DNA from: Achromobacter xylosoxidans | GTDB taxonomy: Bacteria > Pseudomonadota > Gammaproteobacteria > Burkholderiales > Burkholderiaceae_B | Length of the DNA stretch: 64,000 nt | Direction: 5' to 3' | NCBI RefSeq assembly: GCF_001457475.1 | Contig: NZ_LN831029.1 | Coordinates: 5,332,001 to 5,396,000 of the forward strand | Shown: positions 51,502 through 61,413 of the stretch, one piece after another | Layout: every line of letters starts with the position of its first letter | Position numbering within the stretch: position 1 is the stretch's first letter | The notes under the pieces: generated by a model | Told to the model about the DNA's origin: nothing | Database searches by the model: none | What the model saw: only the letters and a program-made list of their open reading frames with translations | Made by a program: the position numbers and the translations under genes

Positions 51502-52518
51502 ATGGCACTCGCAAGGAAACCGCAGCTCCGCAGCCCCGCGGCAAGGTATCGCCGCCACGCCCTCAAGACCCTGTTGTGCACCGCCCTGGCCGCCCTCGGC
51601 CTGGCCGCCGGCCCCGCCCAGGCGGATGACTGGCCCAGCAAACCCATCAAGATCATCGTGCCCTACACGCCGGGCGGCTCCACCGACATCGTCACCCGCA
51701 TCGTGATGGAAAAGCTCGGCCCGCGCCTGAAACAGACCATCATTGTCGAAAACCGCCCGGGCGCCAACAGCAGCGTGGGCTCGGCGATCGCGGCCAAGGC
51801 CGACCCGGACGGCTACACCTTCCTGTCGATCCTGCCGGCCTACATCATCAACTTCCACCTCTACAAGCTGGGCTACAAGCCCGAGGACCTGACGCCGGTG
51901 GCGCAGATGGCCGACCTGCCGCTGTTCCTGTTCGTCTCGCAGGACCTGCCCGTCAACAGCGTGGCCGAGCTGGTGGAATACGCCCGCAAGCATCCCGACA
52001 AGCTCACCTATGCCTCCAGCGGCAACGGTTCCAGCGCGCACCTGACCGGCGCCGACTTCGCGCTGCGCAACAAGATCACCATGACGCACGTGGCCTACAA
52101 GGGCAGCGCGCCGATCCTGACCGACCTGCTGGGCGGCCGGGTGTCGATGGTGTTCGACCCGATCCTGGTGCCGATGCAGTACGTCAAGCAGAACCGCCTG
52201 AAGGCGCTGGGCTTCACCGGCAAGCAGCGCTGGCCCACCGAGCCGTCGATTCCGACCATGGAAGAGGCCGGCATGCCGGGCTTCGTCACCGGCTCCTGGG
52301 CCGGCCTGATGGCGCCGGCCAACACGCCCAGGCCGATCATCGAACGCATGGCGCGCGAGATCAGCGAAATCGTGCAGGAACCGGACGTGCGCCAGAAATT
52401 CCTGGATGCCGGCTTCCTGCCGGCCAGCGGCACCTCCGCGCAGTTCGCCGAACTGATGAGGCAGGACTCGGCGCGCTACGCCGGGATCATCCAGCAGGCC
52501 CGCATCACGGTGGATTGA
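51502..52518 (+). CDS. Bug-family (TctC-like) periplasmic solute receptor
   Basis: This 338-residue secreted receptor has a long positively charged signal peptide (about 1-41: MALARKPQ to GPAQA), then DDWPSKPIKIIVPYTPGGST and IIVENRPGANSSVGS, the Bug pattern. The start is the ATG behind GGAGGAG. It lies 44 bp upstream of the CoA-transferase A gene in the same direction and probably shares its message, suggesting a ligand in the beta-ketoadipate pathway such as an aromatic acid or 3-oxoadipate. No TctAB partner is present. Confidence 0.9.
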   Translation: MALARKPQLRSPAARYRRHALKTLLCTALAALGLAAGPAQADDWPSKPIKIIVPYTPGGSTDIVTRIVMEKLGPRLKQTIIVENRPGANSSVGSAIAAKADPDGYTFLSILPAYIINFHLYKLGYKPEDLTPVAQMADLPLFLFVSQDLPVNSVAELVEYARKHPDKLTYASSGNGSSAHLTGADFALRNKITMTHVAYKGSAPILTDLLGGRVSMVFDPILVPMQYVKQNRLKALGFTGKQRWPTEPSIPTMEEAGMPGFVTGSWAGLMAPANTPRPIIERMAREISEIVQEPDVRQKFLDAGFLPASGTSAQFAELMRQDSARYAGIIQQARITVD

Positions 52519-52562
52519 GCAACACGGGGCGCGCCGCGCGCGCCCCATCGGAAGCAACAACC

Positions 52563-53243
52563 ATGATCGACAAGTTCATCGACACTCCCGCGGCCGCCGT
52601 GGCCGACATCCACGACGGCGCCACCGTGCTGGTCAGCGGCTTCGGCGGCGCCGGCATGCCCACCGAACTGCTGCACGCCCTGATCGAGCAGGGCGCGCGC
52701 GAACTCACCGTGGTCAGCAACAACGCAGGCAACCACGAGACCGGCCTGGCGGCCCTGATAAAGGCCGGCCGGGTGCGCAAGGTGATCTGCTCGTTTCCCA
52801 AGGCCTCGCATTCGTGGGTCTTCGACGACCTGTACCGGCGCGGCGGCATCGAGCTGGAATGCGTGCCGCAGGGTACCATCGCCGAACGGCTGCGTGCCGC
52901 CGGCGCCGGCCTGGGCGGCTTCTTCACCCCCACGGCCTACGGCACCGAACTGGCCGCCGGCAAGGAAACCCGCATCATCGATGGCCGCGGCCATGTATTC
53001 GAGACGCCGCTGCACGGCGACTTCGCCCTGGTCAAGGCCGATCTGGCCGACCGCTGGGGCAACCTGACCTACCGCAAGAGCGCCCGCAACTTCGGCCCCA
53101 TCATGTGCATGGCCGCGAAGACCACCATCGTGCAGGTGCGCGCCAAGGTGGCGTTGGGCGAGCTGTCGCCCGAGGCCGTGGTGACGCCGGGCATCTTCGT
53201 CAAGCGCGTCACCCAGGTGGCCCACTCCGCGTTCTCCAGCTGA
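52563..53243 (+). CDS. pcaI: 3-oxoadipate CoA-transferase subunit A
   Basis: This is the alpha subunit of the succinyl-CoA:3-oxoadipate CoA-transferase that activates beta-ketoadipate. The 226-residue protein has the family start VADIHDGATVLVSGFGGAG and the SFPKASHSWVFDDLY segment. The chosen ATG at 52563 fits SCOT-family A subunits. It lies 9 bp before the B subunit. An IclR regulator follows, which supports 3-oxoadipate rather than acetoacetate as substrate, but close relatives act on other oxoacids. Confidence 0.86.
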   Translation: MIDKFIDTPAAAVADIHDGATVLVSGFGGAGMPTELLHALIEQGARELTVVSNNAGNHETGLAALIKAGRVRKVICSFPKASHSWVFDDLYRRGGIELECVPQGTIAERLRAAGAGLGGFFTPTAYGTELAAGKETRIIDGRGHVFETPLHGDFALVKADLADRWGNLTYRKSARNFGPIMCMAAKTTIVQVRAKVALGELSPEAVVTPGIFVKRVTQVAHSAFSS

Positions 53244-53252
53244 AGGATCCCC

Positions 53253-53894
53253 ATGCCCACTCCCCTTACCCGCGAAGCCATGGCGCGACGCCTGGCCCAG
53301 GACATTCCCGACGGCAGCTACGTCAACCTGGGCATCGGCATGCCGGTGCTGGTGGCCGCCCATTTGCCCGCCGGCCGCGAAATCGTGCTGCACAGTGAAA
53401 ACGGCATTCTCGGCATGGGCCCGCCGCCGGCCGAGGACGACATCGACCTGGACCTGATCAACGCCGGCAAGCAGCCGGTGACGCTGCTCGAAGGCGGCGC
53501 CTATTTCCACCACGCCGATTCCTTCGCCATGATGCGCGGCGGCCACCTGGACATCTGCGTCATGGGCGGCATGCAGGTCGCGGCCAACGGCGACCTGGCC
53601 AACTGGTCCCTCAACAAGCCGGGCGAAGCGCCGGCCGTGGGCGGAGCCATGGACCTGGCGGTGGGCGCGCGCAGCGTCTACATCCTGATGGAACACAACA
53701 GCAAGGACGGCTCGCCCAAGATCGTCGAGCGCTGCACCTATCCGCTGACCGGCGCCGGCGTGGTCGACCGCATCTACACCGACCTGGCCGTGATCGACGT
53801 CACGCCCGACGGCCTGCGGGTCCGGGATATGATCGACGGCATGACATTGACAGCGCTGCAGGCGCGCACCGGCGCGCCGCTGCGCGCAGGCTGA
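53253..53894 (+). CDS. pcaJ: 3-oxoadipate CoA-transferase subunit B
   Basis: This 213-residue beta subunit has the catalytic Glu49 in SENGILGMGPPP, which forms the glutamyl-CoA intermediate. It contains the GGAYFHHADSF loop and a C-terminal NSKDGSPKIVE segment. Its TGA overlaps the ATG of the IclR gene by one base, so regulator and enzyme are coupled. Confidence 0.88.
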   Translation: MPTPLTREAMARRLAQDIPDGSYVNLGIGMPVLVAAHLPAGREIVLHSENGILGMGPPPAEDDIDLDLINAGKQPVTLLEGGAYFHHADSFAMMRGGHLDICVMGGMQVAANGDLANWSLNKPGEAPAVGGAMDLAVGARSVYILMEHNSKDGSPKIVERCTYPLTGAGVVDRIYTDLAVIDVTPDGLRVRDMIDGMTLTALQARTGAPLRAG

Positions 53895-54721
53895 TGCTGC
53901 CCAACCTTCCCCCGCCCGGCTACGCCGCGCCCCTCGCCCCCGAGGACCACCCCGACCAGCTGCGCGGTGATCCCGACTACATGCTGACGCTGGCGCGCGG
54001 CCTGCACGTGATCCGTGCCTTCGGCACGCGCCGCCATCCGCAGACGGCGGCCGAGCTGGCGCGCCGCGCCGGCCTGCCGCGCGCGGTGGTGCAGCGCTGC
54101 CTGCACACCCTGATCCTGCTGGGCATCGCCGAACAGCATGGCCGCCAGTACATCCTGACCCCGCGCATCCTGGGGCTGGGCTACGCCTACTTCTCGTCGA
54201 CGCCGTTCGTCTCGCTGGCGCAACCGGTGCTGGAGGAACTGAGCGCCACGGTCAACGAGACCTGCGCGCTGGCCATCATGGAAGGGCACGAGATGCTGTA
54301 CCTGGCGCGCTCGGAAGTGAACCGGCTGCTGGCCACCTCGATGGGGCTGGGCAGCCGGCTGCCGGCCTACTGCACGTCGATCGGCCGCGTGCTGCTGGCG
54401 CAGCTGTCCGAGCCGGCGCTGGCGCGCTACTTCGCCGCCATCGAACTGCAGCCCTACACCGAGTTCACCATCACCACCGAGGCGCGCCTGCGGGCCGAGC
54501 TGGCGCGCATCCGCGAGCAGGACTACGCGGTGGTCGACCAGGAACTGGAATTGAATGTGCGCGCCATCTCGGTGCCGGTGCGCTCGGCCAGCGGCAAGGC
54601 CTGCGGCGCGGTCAACGTCAGCGTCAAGGCGGCGCGGGTGCCGCTGGAGCGGCTGACGGGGGAGTTCCTGGCGCCGATGCGCCAGGCGGTGGCCAGGATC
54701 GGGGAATTCCTGGCGGCCTGA
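53894..54721 (+). CDS. IclR-family regulator, PcaR/PcaU-like
   Basis: This 275-residue regulator has an N-terminal winged helix (TAAELARRAGLPRAVVQRCL, 50-70) and a C-terminal effector domain with DQELELNVRAISVPVRSASG. Members of this subgroup (PcaR, PcaU, PobR, CatR) respond to beta-ketoadipate or protocatechuate. It is the last gene of the Bug-pcaI-pcaJ unit and overlaps pcaJ. It would control the unit by feedback on its own substrate; the exact operator is not resolved. Confidence 0.9.
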   Translation: MLPNLPPPGYAAPLAPEDHPDQLRGDPDYMLTLARGLHVIRAFGTRRHPQTAAELARRAGLPRAVVQRCLHTLILLGIAEQHGRQYILTPRILGLGYAYFSSTPFVSLAQPVLEELSATVNETCALAIMEGHEMLYLARSEVNRLLATSMGLGSRLPAYCTSIGRVLLAQLSEPALARYFAAIELQPYTEFTITTEARLRAELARIREQDYAVVDQELELNVRAISVPVRSASGKACGAVNVSVKAARVPLERLTGEFLAPMRQAVARIGEFLAA

Positions 54722-54737
54722 GCCGCCGCCCGCCGTC

Positions 54738-55784
54738 CTAGAGGTCGGTCGTATCCAGCGTGAACGCTGCGGCGGCGCGGCCGATGCGGTCGTTGACCGC
54801 GTGCCAGGCCTCGCTGTCCGGCGGCGCCTGCACGATGATGCGCGCGAAGCCCTGGCCATCCAGGTCGCGCAGCAAGGCATACAGCGCCTGGGCATAGCGC
54901 GCCGGATCGGCCGGCACCTGCTGCCACTGGATGCGCGTGTCGCAGGCCGCGGGCGGCGGTGCGTAGGCCACCACCACGACCTTGCCCGGCGGCAGGCCGC
55001 GGCCCTGCAGCGCGGCTTGCAGGCGCGCGTCGGACGCCAGTTCCAGCGCGGTGCGCGGCGCATAGTGCGCCTTCAGCGTGCCCGAGGCGCGCGGCGCGGC
55101 GGCGTCGGGCGCGAACACCTGCACGCCCAGCACGGCCTCGATCTGCGCCGCGCTGATGTGGCCCGGGCGCAGCAGCACCGGGCCGGCGCCGCGATCCAGG
55201 CGCGACAGGTCCAGGATGGTGGATTCGATGCCGACCTCGGAGGCGCCGCCTTCCAGCACCGGCATGCCGGCCGCGACCTCGTCGGGAAATTCACCGCGCA
55301 CGTGGTCGGCGCGGGTCGGCGAAACCTGGCCGAACTTGTTGGCCGACGGCGCGGCCACGCCGCCCTGCCCGTTCGGCTTGCCGGCCGCGAACGCCGCCAG
55401 CAGCGCCTGCGCCACCGGATGCGAGGGGCAGCGGATGCCGATGCTGTCCTGGCCGCCGCTGACCGTGTCGGCGATATGCGGCGCGCGCTTGAGGATCAGC
55501 GTCAGCGGACCGGGCCAGAAGGCGTCGATCAACAGGCGCGCCTCGGGCGGCACCTCGGCCGCCCAGTACGACAGGTCGCCCTGCGGCGCGATGTGCACGA
55601 TCACCGGGTGGTTCGACGGCCGGCCCTTGGCGGCGTAGATGCTGCCCACCGCCCGCGGGTTCTCGGCGTCCGCGCCCAGGCCGTAGACGGTTTCGGTCGG
55701 GAACGCGACCAGCTCGCCGGCCAGCAGGCGCCGGGCGGCGTCGGCGATGTCCGCGGCGCTGGCGGAGACGGACGGAGCGGACAT
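54738..55784 (-). CDS. tsaC: L-threonylcarbamoyladenylate synthase, Sua5 type
   Basis: This enzyme makes threonylcarbamoyl-AMP for the t6A base of ANN-decoding tRNAs. The 348-residue length shows the Sua5/YwlC form with an N-terminal YrdC domain (PTETVYGLGADAEN, AAPSANKFGQVSPT) and a C-terminal Sua5 domain after residue 230, not the short TsaC form. The start ATG lies 4 bases past the purK stop, an unusual but clear pairing with purine synthesis genes. Confidence 0.92.
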   Translation of the reverse strand: MSAPSVSASAADIADAARRLLAGELVAFPTETVYGLGADAENPRAVGSIYAAKGRPSNHPVIVHIAPQGDLSYWAAEVPPEARLLIDAFWPGPLTLILKRAPHIADTVSGGQDSIGIRCPSHPVAQALLAAFAAGKPNGQGGVAAPSANKFGQVSPTRADHVRGEFPDEVAAGMPVLEGGASEVGIESTILDLSRLDRGAGPVLLRPGHISAAQIEAVLGVQVFAPDAAAPRASGTLKAHYAPRTALELASDARLQAALQGRGLPPGKVVVVAYAPPPAACDTRIQWQQVPADPARYAQALYALLRDLDGQGFARIIVQAPPDSEAWHAVNDRIGRAAAAFTLDTTDL

Positions 55785-55788
55785 GGCG

Positions 55789-56979
55789 TTACTCGGGCGC
55801 CTGCATGCCCAGCGCGGCGGCGACACGCGCCGCGTCGGCCCGGGCCTGTTGCAGCGTCGGCGCGACGATGGTGACGTGGCCCATCTTGCGGCCGCGGCGC
55901 GCCTCGCGCTTGCCGTACAGGTGCAGCTTGGCCGTGGGCACCGCCAGCGCGGCGGCCCAGTCGGGCTCGCGCTGCGTGTCGCCGGTAGCCGACGGATACC
56001 AGATGTCGCCCAGCAGGTTCAGCATCACGGCCGGCGCCAGCAGGTCGGTGCTGCCCAGCGGCAGGCCGGCCATGGCGCGCGCCTGCTGCTCGAACTGGCT
56101 GGTGACGCAGGCGTCCATGGTGTAGTGGCCGCTGTTGTGCGGACGCGGCGCGATCTCGTTGACGATCAGGCTGCCGTCCTGGAGCACGAAGAATTCCACG
56201 CACAGCACGCCGTGGTAGCCCAGGCCCTGCGCGATGGCCTGCGCGGCCGCGGTGGCCTGCGCCTGGCGTTCGGCGTGGGCGGCGTCAAGCTTGACCGGCG
56301 CCGCCGTCGACACGGCCAGGATGCCGTCGCGGTGCACGTTGCGCGCCACCGGGAACACCACGCTGGCGCCGTCGAAACCGCGCGCGATCACGACCGAGAT
56401 CTCATAGTCCAGCGGCATCAGCGCTTCCAGCACGCAGGCCACGCCGCCGAACTCGGCGAACGCGGCCAGCGCAGCCTCGCGCGAATCGATGCGGGCCTGG
56501 CCCTTGCCGTCGTAGCCCAGGCGCGCGACCTTCAGGATGCCGGGGAACAGGCTGTCGGGCGCGGCGCGCAGGTCGGCCTCGCTGCGGATGGCGGCGTGCG
56601 GCGCGACCGGGATGCCCTGGCTGGCGATGAAGGCCTTCTCGGCGATGCGGTCCTGCACGATGGCGACCGCGTCGGCGGCCGGGCTGACGCGGCAACGCGC
56701 CGCCAGCGCGCGCAGGCTGTCGGCCGGCACGTTCTCGAATTCGGTGGTGACGGCCTGACAGGTCTGCGCCAGGCGCGCCAAGCCGTCTTCATCGTCATAG
56801 GCGGCCTGGATGTGCAGGTCCGCCACCATGCCCGCCGGGCATTCGGCGGCCGGGTCCAGCACCGCGACCTTGTAGCCCAGGCTTTGCGCCGCGTGGCAGA
56901 ACATGCGGCCCAGCTGGCCGCCGCCCAGCAGGCCGAGCCAGCCGCCGGGGGCAATGGTGAAAGCAGTCGATTGCGTCAT
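55789..56979 (-). CDS. purK: 5-(carboxyamino)imidazole ribonucleotide synthase
   Basis: This ATP-grasp enzyme carboxylates AIR with bicarbonate in purine synthesis. The 396-residue protein starts with [16 protein letters not shown], the PurK glycine loop. It contains [16 protein letters not shown] and [12 protein letters not shown]. The start ATG at 56979 follows purE by 5 bases; the long frame seen upstream is purE in another phase. It is co-transcribed with purE and probably tsaC. Confidence 0.96.
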   Translation of the reverse strand: MTQSTAFTIAPGGWLGLLGGGQLGRMFCHAAQSLGYKVAVLDPAAECPAGMVADLHIQAAYDDEDGLARLAQTCQAVTTEFENVPADSLRALAARCRVSPAADAVAIVQDRIAEKAFIASQGIPVAPHAAIRSEADLRAAPDSLFPGILKVARLGYDGKGQARIDSREAALAAFAEFGGVACVLEALMPLDYEISVVIARGFDGASVVFPVARNVHRDGILAVSTAAPVKLDAAHAERQAQATAAAQAIAQGLGYHGVLCVEFFVLQDGSLIVNEIAPRPHNSGHYTMDACVTSQFEQQARAMAGLPLGSTDLLAPAVMLNLLGDIWYPSATGDTQREPDWAAALAVPTAKLHLYGKREARRGRKMGHVTIVAPTLQQARADAARVAAALGMQAPE

Positions 56980-56984
56980 GGGGA

Positions 56985-57506
56985 TCAGGCCTCGGGCGGA
57001 ACCTTCATGTCGCGCGCGGCCTGCGTCTGGCGCGCGCGGAACGCCACCAGCTTCTTGTGCAGGCCGGCATCGGTGCCCGCCAGCGTGGCGATCAGGTGCA
57101 GCGCGGCGTTGGCGGCGCCGGCCTCGCCGATGGCGAAGGTGGCCACCGGCACGCCCTTGGGCATCTGCACGATGGACAGCAGCGAATCCTCGCCGCGCAG
57201 GTACTTGGACGGCACCGGCACGCCGAACACCGGCACCTCGGTCAGGGCCGCCATCATGCCCGGCAGGTGGGCCGCGCCGCCCGCGCCGGCGATGATGCCG
57301 CGCAGGCCGCGGTCGAACGCGGCGGCGCCGTACTCGGCCATGTCCTGCGGCATGCGGTGCGCGGAAATCACGCGCGCCTCGTACGGCACGCCGAAGTCTT
57401 CGAGCATGGTGACGGCGTGCTTCATGACCTCCCAATCGCTGGAAGAACCCATAATCACGCCCACCACGGGGGTGGCGTCTGCCGCTGCGGAAGTCTTGGC
57501 TGTCAT
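56985..57506 (-). CDS. purE: N5-carboxyaminoimidazole ribonucleotide mutase
   Basis: This 173-residue enzyme moves the carboxyl group from N5-CAIR to CAIR. It shows [17 protein letters not shown] at 15-31, ISAHRMP near 47 with the catalytic His, and [14 protein letters not shown]. This is the standard class I PurE length. It is first in the purEK-tsaC set. Confidence 0.96.
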   Translation of the reverse strand: MTAKTSAAADATPVVGVIMGSSSDWEVMKHAVTMLEDFGVPYEARVISAHRMPQDMAEYGAAAFDRGLRGIIAGAGGAAHLPGMMAALTEVPVFGVPVPSKYLRGEDSLLSIVQMPKGVPVATFAIGEAGAANAALHLIATLAGTDAGLHKKLVAFRARQTQAARDMKVPPEA

Positions 57507-57580
57507 AACCGGTGTCGAGTCGTTGAAAGGCCGCGGCCGTGCCGCGAAACCCGGTATTTTACCCGGCGCCGGCGCCACCC

Positions 57581-58153
57581 CTATGGCGTATTGCCCGAAC
57601 CCAGCCAGAGATACCCGGCGGGATTGTCCGGGCAGGGCCCGAAACCGCATTGCAGCGTGGTGCTGCCCAGGTTGGCGAGCACCATGATGAAAAACAGGGC
57701 CATGATGACCACGCCCAGCACCGACACCGGCCGCTTGAGCATGTTGTCGCCCCATTTGCGGTCCACCGACAGCATCAGCACGCAGAACACGATCAGGGCG
57801 CCGAAGGCGATGAAGGCCCAGGTATAGAAGTGCAGGCCCAGGAACGGCGTGCCGTAGCCGGCATCGCCCGGGGCGATGTGCAACAGCACCTGGCGGCCCG
57901 ACGCCACCATGCCGCCCAGCGAGGCGGCAATGGTCATGGCGTAGTGCATGGGAGACGGGCCCAGCCGCAGGTTCAGCAGCAGCCCCACCCCGGCCAGCAT
58001 GAAGGCCACGCGTTGCAGCAGGCAGAGCGGGCACGGCAATTCGTCGTAGGCGAATTGCCAGGCGAAGGCCAGCCCGAGGATGGCGGTCACGCCCAGCAGG
58101 GCCAGGACGTTGAGCACGCGCGAGCCGCGCGCGGGATTGCGGGAAAAGATCAT
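57581..58153 (-). CDS. dsbB: disulfide bond formation protein B
   Basis: This 190-residue inner-membrane quinone reductase re-oxidises DsbA. It has four hydrophobic spans. The first periplasmic pair is Cys41 and Cys44 (CPLC) and the second is Cys169 and Cys174 (CGFGPC), both complete. An 11-bp gap after the DUF5993-like gene implies one transcript. The C-terminus is short. Confidence 0.94.
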   Translation of the reverse strand: MIFSRNPARGSRVLNVLALLGVTAILGLAFAWQFAYDELPCPLCLLQRVAFMLAGVGLLLNLRLGPSPMHYAMTIAASLGGMVASGRQVLLHIAPGDAGYGTPFLGLHFYTWAFIAFGALIVFCVLMLSVDRKWGDNMLKRPVSVLGVVIMALFFIMVLANLGSTTLQCGFGPCPDNPAGYLWLGSGNTP

Positions 58154-58164
58154 GTCGGCGGGGC

Positions 58165-58323
58165 CTACAGCGACAGCGCCAGCGGGCTGGTCATGTGGAA
58201 CTGGCACCAGGCGGCGAACACCGCCAGGGTGATCAGCCAGAAAGCGACGCAGGGACGGCGCTTGCCCAGCAGGCCGAACCAGACGGCGACCAGTCCGGTC
58301 AGGAAAGGCAACATCATGATCAT
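58165..58323 (-). CDS. tiny membrane protein, DUF5993-like
   Basis: This 52-residue protein starts [18 protein letters not shown], has a short basic turn (GKRRP) and a second hydrophobic helix, and ends [11 protein letters not shown]. This two-helix hairpin with a His-x-Thr-x-Pro-Leu end fits the DUF5993 family, often found beside dsbB. The start ATG has AAGGAG in place. It precedes dsbB by 11 bp. Function unknown; a DsbB accessory role is a guess. Confidence 0.78.
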   Translation of the reverse strand: MIMMLPFLTGLVAVWFGLLGKRRPCVAFWLITLAVFAAWCQFHMTSPLALSL

Positions 58324-58522
58324 GCGCAGCTCCTTTCTGCATCCGGTGGGCGGCCAGGCCCAGGCGGCGGCTGCGGGCCGCGTCCGGCAAGTTGACAGAG
58401 AGAAAGCCGCGCGGGCGCGCCGACGGCTTCCTGTTGCAAGTTGCCGGCGAGTATAACGTAACAATACGCAATAATTCTTACCGAAAAACAGGGATTTCCC
58501 TGACGAACGGTCTGCGCCGGGT

Positions 58523-58550
58523 AAAAAAAACCGCCCGGCGATCGGGCGGT
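58523..58550 (-). terminator. rho-independent terminator after purC
   Basis: On the minus strand CCGCCCGA pairs with CGGGCGG over a short loop, followed by a run of eight T. A 12-bp tandem repeat (GGGCGGTCTTTC twice) lies between it and the purC stop. Confidence 0.88.
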
Positions 58551-58581
58551 CTTTCGGGCGGTCTTTCGAATGGGCGGCGCG

Positions 58582-59463
58582 TCAGGCCACCAGGCGGTCG
58601 AGCGCTTCGCGATACTTGGCGGCCGTCTTTTCCAGCACGTCCTGCGGCAGGCGCGGCGCCGGCGGGGTCTTGTCCCAGGTCTGGGTCTCGAGCCAGTCGC
58701 GCACGAACTGCTTGTCGAACGAAGGCGGGCTGATGCCGACGCGGTAGCCGTCGGCCGGCCAGAAGCGCGAGGAGTCGGGCGTCAGCACTTCGTCCATCAG
58801 GTACAGCGTGCCGTCGTCGTCCAGGCCGAACTCGAACTTGGTGTCGGCGATGATGATGCCCTTGGTGGCGGCGAAGCGGGCCGCCTCGGCATACAGCTTG
58901 AGCGTGACGTCGCGGATGCGCTCGGCCATTTCCTGGCCGACTTCCTTGACCACATGCGCGAAATCGACGTTTTCGTCGTGCATGCCGAACTCGGCCTTGG
59001 CCGCCGGCGTGAAGATCGGCTCGGGCAGCTGGCTGGCCTGCTGCAGGCCGGCGGGCAGCTTGATGCCGCAGACGGCGCCGGTGGCCTGGTAATCCTTCCA
59101 GCCGGAACCGATCAGGTAGCCGCGGGCCACCGCTTCCACCAGGATCGGCTTGAGGCGCTTGACCACCACGGCGCGGCCGCGCACCTGGTCGACTTCGTCG
59201 GGCGCCACCACGTCTTCGGCCTTGATGCCGGTGGAGTGGTTCGGCAGGATGTGGGCCAGCTTCTGCAGCCAGAACTCGGTCAGTTCGGTCAGCACCTGCC
59301 CCTTGCCGGGAATGGGATCGTCGAGGATGACGTCGAACGCCGAGATGCGGTCCGACGCGACGATCAGCAACTTGTCGTCGCCCACCGCGTACATGTCGCG
59401 GACCTTACCGCGGCCCAGCAGCGGCAAGGACTTGATGCTGGATTGATGCAAAGCAGAAGTCAC
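58582..59463 (-). CDS. purC: phosphoribosylaminoimidazole-succinocarboxamide synthase
   Basis: This ATP-dependent enzyme joins CAIR and aspartate to SAICAR in purine synthesis. The 293-residue protein begins from a GTG (MTSALHQ) and shows [28 protein letters not shown], split over 17-45. It also has [20 protein letters not shown] and [10 protein letters not shown]. The length fits the longer PurC form, related to yeast Ade1. It lies near purEK but is in a separate unit with its own terminator. Confidence 0.96.
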   Translation of the reverse strand: MTSALHQSSIKSLPLLGRGKVRDMYAVGDDKLLIVASDRISAFDVILDDPIPGKGQVLTELTEFWLQKLAHILPNHSTGIKAEDVVAPDEVDQVRGRAVVVKRLKPILVEAVARGYLIGSGWKDYQATGAVCGIKLPAGLQQASQLPEPIFTPAAKAEFGMHDENVDFAHVVKEVGQEMAERIRDVTLKLYAEAARFAATKGIIIADTKFEFGLDDDGTLYLMDEVLTPDSSRFWPADGYRVGISPPSFDKQFVRDWLETQTWDKTPPAPRLPQDVLEKTAAKYREALDRLVA

Positions 59464-59634
59464 GGAAAAATGGCCTATGGCAAAAATGGGGGTCGCGCAA
59501 AGCGCATAGGTTACTGCAAATAGCCCCGTCTTGCCGCGCGGCGGGCCCCGGGTTAGTCTGGCCGGATTCCAAAAATGCGCCGGCCGCGCACCGCGTCACG
59601 GCGCCCCCTTTACCCCTGGAGGAGACAGAGTCGT

Positions 59635-60090
59635 ATGCAGGATGCAACCCAGAAACGCCCGCCGCACGCCGACGCGCAGGTCCACCTGACCGGCGGCTGC
59701 CAATGCGGCGCGGTGCGCTACGCGGTGACCGAAGAGCCGATCATGGCGGCCACCTGTCATTGCCGCGATTGCCAGTATTCCAGCGGCGGCGCGCCGGCCC
59801 ACGCGCTGATCCTGCCGGCCGGCTCGGTCACCCTGCTGCGCGGCAAGGCGCGCGAGCACCGCTACCAGGGCGATTCCGGCCACACCGTGATGCGCAGCTT
59901 CTGTGCCGACTGCGGCACGCCGCTGTTCGGCGGCTCGGAGGGCATGGGCTACGAGGTGGTGCGGGCCGGTTCACTGGACGACCCCGAGGCCTTCCACACC
60001 CGCGTCACCATGTGGACGGACTCGGCCCCGTCCTGGCACCACGTGGACAGGACCGTGCCGCATTTCCCCCGCAACGCGCCGCCCGCCTGA
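59635..60090 (+). CDS. GFA-family zinc protein
   Basis: This is a 151-residue member of the glutathione-dependent formaldehyde-activating family. Zinc ligands are clustered: Cys22 and Cys24 (GGCQCGAV), Cys41, Cys43 and Cys46 (CHCRDC), and Cys90 and Cys93 (CADCG). Most members bind zinc and act on small electrophiles or have unknown roles. The start ATG is behind GGAGGAG at 59618. It stands alone and is convergent with fba. Confidence 0.88.
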   Translation: MQDATQKRPPHADAQVHLTGGCQCGAVRYAVTEEPIMAATCHCRDCQYSSGGAPAHALILPAGSVTLLRGKAREHRYQGDSGHTVMRSFCADCGTPLFGGSEGMGYEVVRAGSLDDPEAFHTRVTMWTDSAPSWHHVDRTVPHFPRNAPPA

Positions 60091-60110
60091 CGGGGCCGGC
60101 GCGCAAAGAA

Positions 60111-60143
60111 AAAAAGGCGGACCCGCCAGGGGCCGCCTTTTTG
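60111..60143. terminator. bidirectional terminator between GFA gene and fba
   Basis: AAAAAGGCGG pairs with CCGCCTTTTT with a short additional stem inside. A and T runs at the two ends allow it to stop both convergent transcripts. Confidence 0.85.
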
Positions 60144-60175
60144 CTGCCCGCCTTCCGGGGAAGGCGGCCGGTGGC

Positions 60176-61240
60176 TTACTGCACCACCTGGGTCAGCTTG
60201 CCCGAGGCGTACTGGGCGGCGATCTCGGTCAGCGGCAGCGCCTTGATCTTGCTGGCGTTGCCGGCGGTGCCGAACTCGGTGTAGCGAGCCACACAGATCG
60301 CCTTGGCGGCGGCGCGGGCCGGCTTCAGGTATTCGCGCGGGTCGAACTTCTCGGGGTTCTCGGCGAAGAAGCGGCGGATGGCGCCGGTCATGGCCAGGCG
60401 GATATCGGTGTCGATATTGATCTTACGCACGCCGTACTTGATGGCTTCCTGGATTTCCTCGACCGGCACGCCGTAGGTTTCCTTCATGTTGCCGCCGAAT
60501 TCACGGATCTCGGCCAGCAGTTCCTGCGGCACGCTGGAGCTGCCGTGCATCACCAGGTGGGTGTTGGGCAGGCGGGCGTGGATTTCCTTGATGCGGGCGA
60601 TCGACAGGATGTCGCCGGTGGGCTTGCGCGTGAACTTGTAGGCGCCGTGGCTGGTGCCGATGGCGATCGCCAGGGCGTCGAGCTGGGTGCGGCGCACGAA
60701 GTCGGCGGCCTGCTCCGGGTCGGTCAGCAGCTGGTCCATGGTCAGCTTGCCGTCGGCGCCGTGGCCGTCTTCCTTGTCGCCCTGCATGGTTTCGAGCGAG
60801 CCCAGGCAGCCCAGTTCGCCTTCGACCGTCACGCCCAGCTTGTGGGCCACGTCCACCACCTTCTTGGTGACCTCGACGTTGTAGTCGTAGTCGGCGATGG
60901 TCTTGCCGTCTTCCTTGAGCGAGCCGTCCATCATGACGCTGGAAAAGCCCAGGTCGATGGCGCCCTGGCAGACCTTGGGCGACTGGCCGTGGTCCTGGTG
61001 CATGACCACGGGGATGTGCGGGTAGGACTCCACGGCGGCCTGGATCAGGTGCTTCAGGAAGCCTTCGCCGGCGTACTTGCGGGCGCCGGCCGAGGCCTGC
61101 ATGATCACCGGGCTGTCGGTCTCCGCCGCGGCTTCCATGATGGCCTGGACCTGTTCCAGGTTGTTGACGTTGAATGCCGGGATGCCGTAGCCGTGCTCGG
61201 CGGCGTGGTCGAGCAACTGGCGCATGGAGACTAGGGCCAT
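60176..61240 (-). CDS. fba: class II fructose-bisphosphate aldolase
   Basis: This zinc aldolase of glycolysis and gluconeogenesis cleaves fructose-1,6-bisphosphate. The 354-residue protein belongs to the type B class II group. It has zinc ligands in [11 protein letters not shown] near 81-86 and the His of [10 protein letters not shown], and the DIRLAMTGA segment binding phosphate. The start ATG follows AAGGAGGA. No cbb genes are nearby, so a glycolytic role is favoured. Confidence 0.95.
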   Translation of the reverse strand: MALVSMRQLLDHAAEHGYGIPAFNVNNLEQVQAIMEAAAETDSPVIMQASAGARKYAGEGFLKHLIQAAVESYPHIPVVMHQDHGQSPKVCQGAIDLGFSSVMMDGSLKEDGKTIADYDYNVEVTKKVVDVAHKLGVTVEGELGCLGSLETMQGDKEDGHGADGKLTMDQLLTDPEQAADFVRRTQLDALAIAIGTSHGAYKFTRKPTGDILSIARIKEIHARLPNTHLVMHGSSSVPQELLAEIREFGGNMKETYGVPVEEIQEAIKYGVRKINIDTDIRLAMTGAIRRFFAENPEKFDPREYLKPARAAAKAICVARYTEFGTAGNASKIKALPLTEIAAQYASGKLTQVVQ

Positions 61241-61413
61241 GAGTGGTCCTCCTTAGGTACTGTCGATTGAAAGATGGTTGAAATCAAGCGGAATGGTGAG
61301 ATTTTACGGGGGATTCGAAGAAAGGTCTTGAAACGACGGGTATCCCTATCCGCCAGGACTAAACCGGCCGCCCGAGCCGCGGCCGGGCGCCTCCCCCATA
61401 AGCAGGCCCGCCG

